From NCBI GenBank assembly GCA_015179125.1, contig WHVA01000213.1, positions 115,353 through 179,352 on the forward strand: 64,000 bases of DNA, given 5' to 3'. The position numbers and the translations under genes are program-made. Shown here piece after piece: positions 43,744-54,614 of this stretch. The DNA comes from Gautieria morchelliformis (lineage: Eukaryota > Basidiomycota > Agaricomycetes > Gomphales > Gomphaceae). The notes beneath the pieces are model-generated. The model had not been told where the DNA came from, ran no database searches, and worked only from the letters and a program-made list of their open reading frames with translations. Position 1 is the first letter of the stretch. The number at the start of each line of letters is the position of its first letter.

Positions 43744-44756
43744 GCATAGGCACTGTCACTGGATCATCGAGAGTCAACGGCCAAGAACGAAAAATTACGC
43801 TCCATGATGTGCTGCACGCACCTAAGATTGGAGGAAGGTTTTTCAGTGTGCGAAAAATCAGTTTAAAAGGTTTTACAACGGCCTTTTCGGGCTCTAAAGC
43901 TACGATATCTAAGGACGGGACAGTCATTGCGGAAGGACAGGCAAACCGACAGCACTACTGGCTCTCCTTGCATACCAATGCCCTATCCGTGTCACATATC
44001 CGTGCCACGCCACTTGACATTCTCCACGCTCGACTCAGACATCTATCTTGGTCATCTTTGTGGCACATCCATGACAAAATCGAGTCAAGTACAAGGCGTG
44101 CACTAGCTACATGTGAAGGCTGTCTACTAGGAAATTCTACCCGTCGAAAATTCATTCCCTCCACTCATCGCTGCACTGAACCTTTTGTGCTCATCCACAT
44201 GGACCTAGCAGGCCCCATGCATACCCGCTCAATCCAAGGCCACTACTACCACTTTATATTAGTTGATGACTATACACGCCACAAATGGATCTACTTCTTA
44301 ATGGCAAAGAGTGATACCTTTACGCAGTTCAAGAATTTCCACGTGTTAGTCGGAAACCATTATAACGGATCGCTCAGAGCTATACGCACTGATTGCGGGG
44401 GGGAGTTCCTATCACAGGAATTTACTCAGTACCTGGAAAAACAAGGTATACATCATATTCTCACTGCGCCGAACACACCTCAGCAGAACAGAGCTGCCAA
44501 ACGGGCAAACTGAACAATAGCTGAGGCGGCCCGAGCAATGATGTACAGTGCAGGCATATCACAAGGGTTCTGGGAATTCGCAGTGGGTGCTGCGGTACAT
44601 GTTCGAAACCGAGCCCCATCTCGCATTACCTCAAATATCTCCCCATATGAATTTTTGACAGGACACAAACCCGACCTCTCCTATCTCCGTGTCTTTGGAT
44701 GTCTCGCGTATGCCCACATAACGACAAATCGAACAAAATACGATCCTAGTAATTAA
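43617..44756 (+). pseudogene. pol: Copia-1 protease-integrase, truncated, catalytic Glu lost
   Basis: ORF 43617-44513, continuing after TGA to 44756. It holds the protease-integrase linker (ITLHDVLHAPKIGGRFFSV), integrase HHCC finger (LHARLRHLSWSSL ... CEGCLLGNS), Asp in IHMDLAGPM, Asp in IRTDCGGEFLS, and the Glu position in TPQQNRAAKRAN, where Lys (AAA 44499-44501) replaces Glu. Then EAARAMMYSAGIS, FWEFAVGAAVHVRNRAP and RVFGCLAYAH. RT and RNase H are missing; AT-rich unrelated DNA begins at 44757. Confidence 0.85.
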
Positions 44757-45439
44757 TATGTTAATATTGTGTTCTTCAATACTTTCAACAGAAATAACTT
44801 TATATTTCATACTCAGTCACACTTTGATAGTTTCTACCATAAACCTGTTCCAGAAATATCTAATACATTCATTATTTATCATCCAAGGAAACAATATGTA
44901 TAATCTTAGCATTGTCATTGTATGTCAAAGTTTGTTATCGTGAAAGTTTGTTATCTTGTCACCCTTTTATGCCCAATGAAATATTAATTTTTTTTCTGTT
45001 TGTTGTGAATTGTTATTGTATTATTTACGTGATTTTAATTTGCTGACTTGCCATCAGCAAGACCACTAGCCCCAGGGAGATGCAGTCAGTATTCCTGGTA
45101 GCACAGGGAGACTTGTGCCCACTATGTCAGGGGACACCCTGTTTTCCAGTTCTGGCTGCATGCCAAGTTCCGACTCCATTTCCAACTCCACCTCCAGTTC
45201 CGCTTCAATTTCCGACTCTGCTTTTGGAAATGGTTCCACTTCTGGGGGAACTTCCACCAGTTCTGTTCGCTTTGCCAACTCCACTCCACTTTCTGACTTC
45301 CGCTCTCGGAACAATTTCGGAAGTCAAGCGACTTGCGTAGTGGGTGCCATCAATGGTCAATCAAGGGTCAGGGAGATGCAGGGTTGATGGCGAGTGCCAA
45401 GTGTTGTCCCTGGATGTGGAGCATAGTATAATACGGGCT
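44757..45439. other. AT-rich spacer and Ser/acidic low-complexity tract
   Basis: 44757-45060 is very AT-rich with no ORF of substance. 45130-45320 is a degenerate hexamer-like tract (TTCCGACTC, TTCCAACTCC). Its frames give Ser-rich (+) or Glu-rich (-) peptides typical of simple sequence, not a protein family. Confidence 0.5.
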
Positions 45440-45536
45440 CACTGACATTGGGGGTCCTTAGACTTTTCTCTTTGGATTTCCCCTTGCCAGCTGTGTGGTA
45501 GTGTGACCTCCACAGCCAGCTAGGGTTGCCCTTACA
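45440..45536 (-). repeat. Family R LTR, copy D
   Basis: Minus strand from 45536: TGTAAGGGCAACCCTAGC, then GGCAAGGGGAAATCCAAAG, AGAAAAGTCTAAGGACC. It abuts the tyrosine-recombinase fragment. The far end is unclear. Confidence 0.5.
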
Positions 45537-45539
45537 CAC

Positions 45540-45870
45540 TACAAGTGCTGCAAAACATTGCCGCCATAGTGCTGGCCGCCTCAAACAACCCACTGTTCTC
45601 TTTGAGAGACTCCAAAGGGGATGTTAGGTCCAGGATCAAAGCAAGAGCGCTGGAGCGCATCAACAGCATCCTCAGTGCATGGGGCTGGGGAAAAACGTTC
45701 AGACACTCATTCAGAATAGGAGGCACTTCTTTCTATCTAGCGCAAGGAGTGTTTCCAGAGGTAGTGTGCCTGGCCGGGCAATGGAGTCGCTGGCATATGA
45801 AGCCTACATCAGGGCATTTGAGGAGATAGCATCAAGACATATGAGTATGCTGGGCGAAGTGCTCGCATAG
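45540..45870 (+). pseudogene. Tyrosine recombinase C-terminal fragment
   Basis: Reads SRIKARALERINSILSAWGWGKTFRHSFRIGG, then TSFYLAQGVFPEVVCLAGQW. After a one-base frame change it continues ESLAYEAYIRAFEEIASRHM to TAG 45868-45870. The H-x-x-R block (HSFR), the GxW block and the YEAYIRAF nucleophile region match the catalytic end of tyrosine recombinases carried by fungal DIRS/Crypton-type elements. The N-terminal half with the first catalytic Arg is absent; it begins abruptly after the family R LTR. Confidence 0.7.
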
Positions 45871-48800
45871 CTGCACCGGGTTGGGGAGCATGTTTTGGAG
45901 GTGCCATGGGTAGCACAGCGATGGGTGAGTGGCGACCCTGCTCCGCGCAACCAGTGAGCACAACTCACCTCAGCCCAACCCTCATAGCTCTCATCCCAGC
46001 CTTGCATAGTCGAACCTGGAAACGGCTTGCAATGCATCGCATGGCTCTCACCGTGCCGCTGTCACATGAGACACCAACTCGCAGCGTGCCAGTGTCACCT
46101 GAGGCAACCCTGATCAAGCCAATCGTCGTAAGTGATTTTCAATACCTTGATATCACATAGCTAAAGTAAAATAGACCTGAGCCCAGTCAGGCACCGTAGC
46201 ATTGAGGTGAACGTGCAGCAATGGGAAATTGGGTTAAAATGGTGGAATGCAGATGTGAGTGTGCACGCAGAGATGGGAAATGGAGTGACAATGAGATGCA
46301 AGTGGGTCCAGAAAAAGTCAAGTGAAGCTGTCAAAGCAGTCAAAGCAGATGTACTGGTATTGGTTGGTGGCAGATCTGAACCGGAAGCAACTAGGTTTTG
46401 TAAACTAGATTAGAGCTATCTCTTCATGCAAAATATGGCGAAGGCATTCAGGTATCGGTTGGTGGTGGTGCTGAACCAGAAGCAACTGAGTTTTGTAAAA
46501 ATAGACTTTCATGCATTGGTGCATCACAGGTACCTGGAGATTTAACCCTGAGTTTCTATTTCAATATTTACAGCTACATGCAGCCCTAATTTGAGCCGAT
46601 TTCCATAATAGCTCACAGTTCACTGACTGCCAGCAGGAAAACATGAACAATATTTTCACAAATCACAGTAATCAATTACAAACACAGTCAAATATGAAAT
46701 GCCACAGAATATATATATATCTACATAGTATGGGTTGGCCAGAGTGCAGACAGCCACATCTTCTATGGTGACCAATTTCCAAGCATTTGCAATAGATTAG
46801 AAAGGTAGGTTGATGTAAGTTGCTGCATGTTGCTCTGCTAGTGGGTTTGTATTGGAATCATGGCTGTGATGCATTAGCTTGGATGCCATCATTAAGCCAC
46901 TGCTGTTATTCCAGATCCTACTGAATCATTAACCACCTGAAGGAGAGACTAACTACTCACTGGAGACAATTGGCCCAGCCATTTCTACATCTCCAGGAGA
47001 TCCGGTTGCCCAAGGAAACACACCCAACTTTATCCCAGCCGACCCAGCCTCTTCAGGTGACTGCTGGCCTTCCTGAACAGCTGTGGTGTCCTCCAAGGTC
47101 TCAGCACTAAAATCCTGACTCAAGTGAGGGTTTCCAAATTCAGCCACTATGGCATTGTGAACACTTTGTCTGGCTGCATGGAAGCTGGTGAATGAAAGAG
47201 TGGGTAACGAGGGGCTGTTAAGTTGACTGTGTCTCTCTTTGAGAGTTAGGTGGAAGCGGCAGATAATCATTATTGACAAGCTGTTAGTAAAATCACATGT
47301 CTTTCTTATTAACTTGCTGAGATGATACCTGTTCTGAAGCAAGACCAAGATGCCAGACACACTTGGCTTTATATCATGAACCAGCTGAAGTTAGCCATTT
47401 CATTGTCATGATTAACACATTACATACCCTCAATACCTGAAATGTAAAAGAAAACCCAGTAAGCTCTCAAAGCTCAATGGATTTATAAGTAACAATACCT
47501 CAGTTGTAATAGTATTAGCCAAACTAATTGTAAGCACAAATCTGAATATGAATCAGATATATGAAATATCATAGGAATAATATTCCATACCCATATCTGA
47601 CAAAGCCTTATGTAGATTAGTGATATATTCATTATAAGCAATATGTTCTATGCGTACCTTGGTAAATCATTAGACTCATGAGAGATTTCTTATCCCAAAT
47701 CCCATCTTTCCGCCAAAGCCTCAGGGTTTGAATTGAGCTCAGAATGGTTACTATAACAACTCCAGTGTCAAAAAGGATTACAGTAACATTACTGATTGTG
47801 GCCACTGTCAAAGGTATTCAGAGACAAATCAGGCAAATACAGACCCCTAGATCTTACACCTGAAGAATTTGTTAGTATAAATATAAGCAGAAGTCCTAGT
47901 CGGTACTGACAAAGTCAATGTATTAACTTGTGAAGTAGTCACACTGCAGTTGTCCCAAACAGACTGGTACTATATCCAGTGAAATGAACTTGCTATTTAT
48001 ACCAAGTCTGCACAGGGACATACCACTTGAATGATAATAGCACTTAGAATAAGCAGCCCAAGAATTCCCAAAACTCTTTGATTCTGAAGGGAAATAGCAT
48101 AGGCGTGAGCTAGCAGAAGGCCTAGATAATAAAATTTGTTGATCCTTCTGCCTGAGAAATGTATGAGTATAATCACTCACCCTGTACACCAATCACAGAA
48201 GGAACTTGTAAACCAGAAACTAGGTGACTGATAGTATTACATTTCCTTTGAATATATGAGTCTCTAGGTTGCTTCTTCATAATGAATGCAAGTCATACTA
48301 GATACACATTGCAATCAGTAGGGGTGTTACACATGAGAACCATAAATGTAATATACCTCAAGGGACATATTAGATAAATCACCATATGTGTTAACAAGAA
48401 AGAAACCCAAGGGCAGGTAACGAGCCAGTATATAGAGAATGGTGCCAATTTTGATGGTCTTGCACCAAATGTGCTTGATCTCTGATGGCAGAGTGAGAAG
48501 CGTGTCATAGATGAGCAGTGCTATATAAGAAGCTATGGAAATCGTGGAATTATATAGGGGTCATGCACGCATACCAAGCACTGCGAAGGTGGCAAAGTTG
48601 ATTGCATAGCTAGTTCCGTTAAGTTCTTCTGCATCTCACCCAATGTGGTAAGTACATACTAGTCTGATAGTGCCTGGATTTCAGCCGAGGGGTCTGCCTG
48701 AGACATGATAGAGGAATGAAAAACTGGAATGCTGCCGAAGGACTAAGTTTTGCGTAGCGATGTGGAGTTGGAGTAGTAGGCCGCTAGTGTATAAGGTTTT

Positions 48801-50281
48801 AGCTATGGGTGCTGCCAGGTCAACAGATATTCACACCATCTTATATCTGATTTGCCTGGGCGGAATGGTCTCCAGAAGGCATTTAAAACTCACTGATGGT
48901 ATTAAGATGCCGCATCTCCGATGTGTTACTTATAAAGCGGGGAACACGAGGAAGCGAGATGATATGGGAGATCCCAACTCAATCGCCAGAGTTGGCATGT
49001 GTCTGTAATTCTAAAGCGATGTTGGGTGTTCTCTGCAGACATACAAGCTCGTGTCAATGTTGCTGGATATGGAGACACGAGAAATTGTGCCAGTTTGGTG
49101 GCATATCCTGATGTGGGAAGAAGTCGTATGAAGAGGCCTCGAATTTCGACATCAGGCACAACGACATGGTAATCACGATATTGTGCACTCGGTGTATCGG
49201 CTGTGACGGTGATGCAGAGCTGTGCCCAGGTGGCTGGGAAAGCCCAAGGTGATCTGCGACATGTTTGCTGTTTCTGCCTGGATCCAGAGTTAACATAAAC
49301 AACATTATCATACATCGCCATCGAATTTCAAACACCGGATACTGAGAATCCCAAGCGAACAGAGGTTTCGTCGTGCACGGTCACATCAGGAACCCACCAA
49401 ACAAAGACAAACATGCACACCGGCAGTTACAACGAGCAGCATGACACAGGCATGGACACGGACAAACCCTGACGTCGCCGTTGCATGGTGCGCACATGTC
49501 GTCCCTCTACTCCCCCGTCTTTCACGGCATTACCACACATTTTACCCGTCCACTCCCACCGCCAGTTCACCTCCCCTCACATAACACTAACAACCTCCCC
49601 TCCTAAGCTTCTTATCACCCCCTGTCCTCTCCAGCGCATGGACATGAACTTCTTATGATTTTTCCGGCGGGTCTGCCAGTGGTGGGGTGTGTGTATGTGC
49701 TGGGTGTAGATAAGGCCAGCAAGAGGAACGAGCGGAGTGTATGGTATTTTCCTTTGCATATAAACAGCCCGTCCATCCTGCATGACAGGTTTACTGCCTT
49801 CACCACGTTTTGCCATCCATCCATGCGCCGGCATGGCCCAGACCCAGACACAAACACAGACCCTGAAGACGTGGATGGTACGTCCTGTTGCCCAGTCCCT
49901 CGTGTCGCTTACCGAGCACCACTCGCTGCTCCCTAGACTCCACCCTCTCGCACTTCACGTCCTGCACTGCCCTCCCACCCCACGGCGGGCCCTTCTCGCA
50001 CGACCCGCACACCCACCGCGACACGCAGCTTCCCCGCGGAGGACGCGCGGTGCCCGTGCGAGGCATGTGCATGGGGCAAGCTCCAGAAGAATCGGCACCT
50101 GAATGTAAGCACAGCCGCGGCACGTGGCACGGGACGTGTCTGTCTTTTGTCTGCACCTAGTCTCGTCCCTATGTGCCCTCCCAGTCCACTCTCTTTCCAT
50201 CGCTCCTCTGCTGACATTCCCGCTATCAGCTCTTCCTCTCTCCTGATGCTCCTTTCCAGTTGTTTCCTCTTCTTCTTGCTC
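45871..50281. other. Long stretch without a recognised gene
   Basis: ORFs up to about 135 codons occur (for example minus 46953-47360 and minus 48926-49321), but none shows a family motif, and composition varies from AT-rich (46.5-48.5 kb) to GC-rich (49.8-50.2 kb). A short direct repeat around GGTTGGTGG...GAACCNGAAGCAACT appears at about 46366 and 46458. I cannot tell decayed element from host gene remains. Confidence 0.45.
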
Positions 50282-50735
50282 TCATTCTTCCCATGTCTCC
50301 TTCGCTGTCTCCATGTCCGCCTCTGTCTCCTTGTGTGTCTTCATGTTCATGATTGTGGCTGTCTTCTCATCCTGTCTGACGGCCATCCGGTCTGAGTCAT
50401 ATTCATGCACCGCTCTCACTGCTTGTAGCCACGGTTCTCCTAATGTGATTTCGAAAGCTCTGTTGGATTTGAAGATCTTCAAGGTCTGTCTTCAGGACAT
50501 GTCTGCCACCATGACTGCACTGTCCCATCTCCCTTCCGATTCTATCCTGTGGTTGTCTGCTATGTGTAACATGGTCTCTGAGTCCCACTTCAGTTCCAGC
50601 TTGTGCTCCCATTCTTTCCACTTGGAGCTGCACATGATGTTCCTCATCGTTCCACCATCGATCGCTGCCTTCACTCTCACGAACTGCCCATGTCTTCCTG
50701 CCAGCTTGACCTATTGGTTGTACACATGGCAGGGT
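50282..50735 (-). pseudogene. Retroelement aspartic protease with IDGGT active site
   Basis: Minus strand: LAGRHGQFVRVKAAIDGGTM, CSSKWKEWEHKLE, SETMLHIADNHRIESEG, then TGA 50492-50494, then KIFKSNRAFEITLGEPWLQ and VHEYDSDRM. The single conserved Asp in IDGGT and the ILG-like ITLGEPWL strand mark a retropepsin-like domain in which the usual DSG is DGG. It follows gag (51.6-53.8 kb) on the same strand. Plus-strand Ser/Leu-rich ORFs here are its shadows. Confidence 0.6.
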
Positions 50736-51449
50736 TTCATGTCTCTCTGTCTACCAGTTTGTGTTGCTATCGCAGTGAAGATATTGTCATGACCCGTTTA
50801 TTATTGTATCAAGTTACCCCCATTTTCCCTTTCATCCCTCTATCTCTATGTTCACTCCATTTGCCATTCACCGGATTCGCCGAATGACCATTTGCTACTC
50901 ACATCATTTGCCATAGTCACGACATCAAACACGATCGACATCCTTTAACCAGTGTGATGGTTCATCACTGGCCCCATAACCTTCCTGATTCAAGCCCCTT
51001 TGGGTGTTCCTATGGCCGGCATGCATTCATGGAACATCCTACCCGTAGACCATGCAGGATCAACCTGTTAGAGCAAGAGTCTGTGCAGGGTAAGATGTAT
51101 ACAAGTCTCAAGGCATGTTTTCTTACCTAGGTGTCTTTGTCCGCTTTCATCCCCGTTGTTTCATGCTCGCACTTCTGCTTCATTCTATTGTCTATGTGTT
51201 TCATCTATTTGTATCCTGACTGTGCATCCCCTATCCAACCCTGACTCACGAAGGCCTCTTTCCTATTCACTGATAGCATACAAGCATTTGGTATGTAGTT
51301 TACATTCACATGTATATTCTGAAGTTCAATTATCATACATCTATCTTGTGCAAAACCCAAATACACTGTGACCATCATCTTAAGCCCTCTTCTCTAGACT
51401 GCTACCTTTAAACCAGAGTAGAGCTTAAGCACCACTGGTGAGTTTCTAT

Positions 51450-51640
51450 ATCTCACCTTCACCACCTTTGTCTTCGAACCCTTGTCTGTGCTATTGGCAA
51501 AGGGCTCCGAAGGAGTACCTTTGCCGGCAAAAGGATTGTTACTGCTAGACAACCTTTCCGTGAGACCTTGCACATTACATCATCAAGTGCACGAGCTATT
51601 TCACTCTGACTGTAGACAGGGCGAGCTCCATTCAAGTAGC
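51450..51640 (-). pseudogene. gag-protease linker fragment
   Basis: Minus strand, alternating frames: VYSQSEIARALDDVMCKVSRKG and NPFAGKGTPSEPFANS, KTKVVKV. It matches the fragment at 13377-13589, defining one family at two places in the window. Confidence 0.5.
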
Positions 51641-51644
51641 CCCC

Positions 51645-53791
51645 TTACTTCATAACCTTTATTTGCTTTACATTATTCCCCAAACTACATACCTTATCGC
51701 AAAAGCCCTTTGGGTATTCACCATGTTCACTAATATGCGATATTAATGCCCAAAACCAACCTTGACAGATATTTGCTATTGGGATCGAATAGAGGTCAAT
51801 TGTGTCTTTTCCATCTATCATCACATGTGGCACTGGCTGAGTGTCTACTTGGGGTGTCATCCCCTTTTTGTCATCTTCCTCTGTCGTCTGTGAGGTCCTT
51901 CTTCTCTGAGCCATTCGTGCCTCTTCTACTTGGATGGCTCTGTCCCATTTCCCTGTCCTTCTTCTTCTATGTATGCTATCATCATTGATCTCTGTGATTG
52001 TCATTGCTGGTTCCAGATTGTCATGTAGTCTGCTCTCCACTCTCTCTCTTCTGGTGGTCCTAGCTTCTCTGGTGGCTCTTGGCAGTCCTTCAAGAGGTGT
52101 CCCTTTTACCTGCATTGGAGGCACTCCCTGCCATCTAGGTAAGAGCTGCCCGGTCTCAGTGGGAATGAGTTTTCTAATGTTGCCCTTGTTCCCTTGAACT
52201 TCTTCCTCCATCCTGCAATGGCTCTTTCATATGCCATTTGGCCTGCTAGTGAGGTTGGGAATGGGTGCCAGATGTCATAGAGAGATGCGTTGTAGGTGGG
52301 TTGTGAGACATCACCTTGTGTCTGCCATCATAGTGGTGTCAGGAATGGGTTCAATGGTGAGATTGTTGGACACTGTGCCGATCCTTGTCTGATCAGTGTC
52401 TGTTGCATCCTTGGTGTCTCTGGGGCTGCTCTCATCATCGGCATCCTTGGGCTTGTCTGCTGCTAGTGGTTCATTGGTGTGCTGGGTTGTCTGGGTTGTG
52501 TCAGTGGCAGTAAGTATGGTGTGTAGCTAGTCCATGGTCTCATGAGTTGTGGCGCTGGTGTGTTCATGCTGCTGCTTGAGTTCCTGCCCTCCATCATCTG
52601 TATCAGCTGTGTCACAATGTCAGCATTGTGTTTTGCCTCCATGAGCACTGTCATGTGGATCCCTAGCAAACTGTCATATAATTCCTCCCAATCCCTGTAG
52701 GTCTCGTTAGCAATGAGTCTGTGTATTGTGTCTGGTAGGTGTCTCCTCACATCGTCTATGAGTAGGCCAGATATGTCTCCTATCGCTGGCCCTAGAGCTA
52801 GGACTTCTTCTGCAAATAGAGTGTATTTGTTAGCTAAAAATTATCAGAGTACTAATAAATTATTAGCAAGCTATAATATAAGCATCAGTGGAGATAATAT
52901 TTCACTAATTAAGCTGTTCTAGGACAATGTCGAAAAGCGTGACTGATAGACACATCTGAGCATCATTATCCCTGCACTGTGCCTGAAAAAATGCCCTCTG
53001 GGACTCAAGTAGCTCCCTGTCAGCCTTATTAACCAATGGCCCTATTTTTTCCAACTTCTTCATTCATTATATCACATGAATCAACCTTGTCTTCTTGGTC
53101 CAGGTCAGCGGCTGTGCCCTCAGATGCTTTCGAGGCCCACTCAGCAATCTGAGATCAGCAGAAAGGGTCGGTCAGTGTTTCAAAATAATTTAAGGGTATA
53201 TGACATACCAATTTCATCTTCCTCTCCTTCCTCTCTTCATATGCATTTGGCTTGCTGGGTGACAACTCAACCCATTTTCACTTCAGCATGCCACTGGGTG
53301 TACCACTGTTTGTGGAGTCCAGGACAGATGCTGACAATGGGCTGGTGGGTGTTGTAGAGCAGTCCATGAACACGATGTGTGAGTGGAGGTGTTACAAGAT
53401 TGTGGTGGAGCTTGGGTGGGCAGCAGAGTGAGTGGATGCAATGGATGCAAGTGGTGGATGCAAGTGGATGTGTTCTGACTTAAAATATTTCCACGCTTAC
53501 TTAATAATTTTTATCTGGGTCAGAATATGCCGGGACTAATAATTATCAGCAACAAATACACTCTAATGCATGGTGTGCTGGGACTTTCCTGCCACTGTGT
53601 TCCACCATCATCCCTATGTCTTCCGCTTTGAACCCCAGTTCTGCAAGTTGGAACTTCTTGATATCTCTCTTGTTTCCCATCTTCTTCAGTCTGGGCCATC
53701 TCTTCCTGAAGGCTTGTTCAATCTCTCTTCAGTCGCCCTTGTCAATCGTGTTCCCTAACCCTTCCCACCAGTCACCCACTTTTTTGTCCAG
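51645..53791 (-). pseudogene. gag: Decayed gag of a further LTR element
   Basis: From right to left on the minus strand: VGDWWEGLGNTIDKGD, IEQAFRKRWPRLKKMG, FQLAELGFKAED and KVPAHHALE (53791-53560); a helical part (52750-52463, MRRHLPDTIHRLIANETY); then 52211-51645 with a knuckle CLQCR-stop-KGHLLKDC (52087-52130). The W-x-x-[IL]-x-x-A-F-x-x-R-W-P pattern is typical of Agaricomycete retroelement Gag. Stops, indels and a simple-sequence stretch (53.4 kb) separate the parts. Its 5' end is cut at 53791 by the G5 LTR. Confidence 0.6.
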
Positions 53792-54492
53792 TGTTACGTA
53801 TCGAGATTTCCACTAAGTCGGAACTGGAAAGGACAGCGGCTTCAACTTATAGGTTGCGCCCCCAATGAACTATCGTCCTAGGTATTTCGGAAATGAGCCG
53901 GAAGTCGGAAGGTACTGGACCAGAGGTTTGGTCGGAAATTGAGTCGGAACAGAGGCGGAAGGCGGAAAGCGGAAGACGGAAGGCTGAGAGAGAGACTGAG
54001 ATCTTGCTAGACTCGCTGTGCTAAGAACAGGAGATGGAGCGAAGGAAATCAAGTATCGAAGGTGATTATCTGATTGCAGAATAACAGACATACATGAGGG
54101 GGGTTTTTATACAAAGCGCAGAGCAACAAGTAATGGTGTTGTACTAAGCAAATTCCGGAGGAAGCGGAAGTCGAGTACAATGTGTGGGAACTAACTAATT
54201 GGGAACAATGGGACTACAAGGGGGGTTCAGGGTAAGGTAGAACAATGGCAAAGAACAAGGGGTCGGAAGAACATATCTGACAACGAACTACAAGGGTGAC
54301 CGGATATATGGTTTTGATGGATGGCGAGGTGGGTCCGGTGGGTCCGAGTAATAGAGTCGAAAGAACAAGGGAAATGTACAAGGGGCGGAATGTCGGAAAT
54401 GTCGGAGGGGCGGAACGTTGTGCGGAACTATTGGAGGGGCGGAAGGAGTGGCGGAACTGAGGGTCGGAAGTCGGAAATGAACGGTCGTAACA
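53792..54492 (-). repeat. G5 3' LTR
   Basis: 701 bp. Ends are mutually inverted: TGTTACG at one end and CGTAACA at the other. Twenty CGGAA pentamers on the plus strand versus one TTCCG. Confidence 0.92.
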
Positions 54493-54614
54493 GTATCTCC
54501 CTTCTAAGGTCGAGCCCCGCGAGACCACAAGTCGGAATCACGTGACTTGTGAACAAACGCGTCGGAGTTTGAAATATAGACGGGAAACAAGACGCGTCTT
54601 CTGTTTACTCCATC

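Noticed and set aside
45130-45320. Glu-rich or Ser-rich ORF as a protein
   Set aside because: Simple hexamer-like sequence gives biased peptides in several frames at once.
48926-49321. Minus-strand ORF (MAMYDNVVYVNSGSRQ...) as a host gene
   Set aside because: Natural-looking start, but I recognise no family, no clear introns and no flanking exons; not enough to call a gene.
50147-50792. Plus-strand Ser/Leu-rich ORFs that look like membrane proteins
   Set aside because: They are antisense shadows of the minus-strand protease (IDGGT) region.
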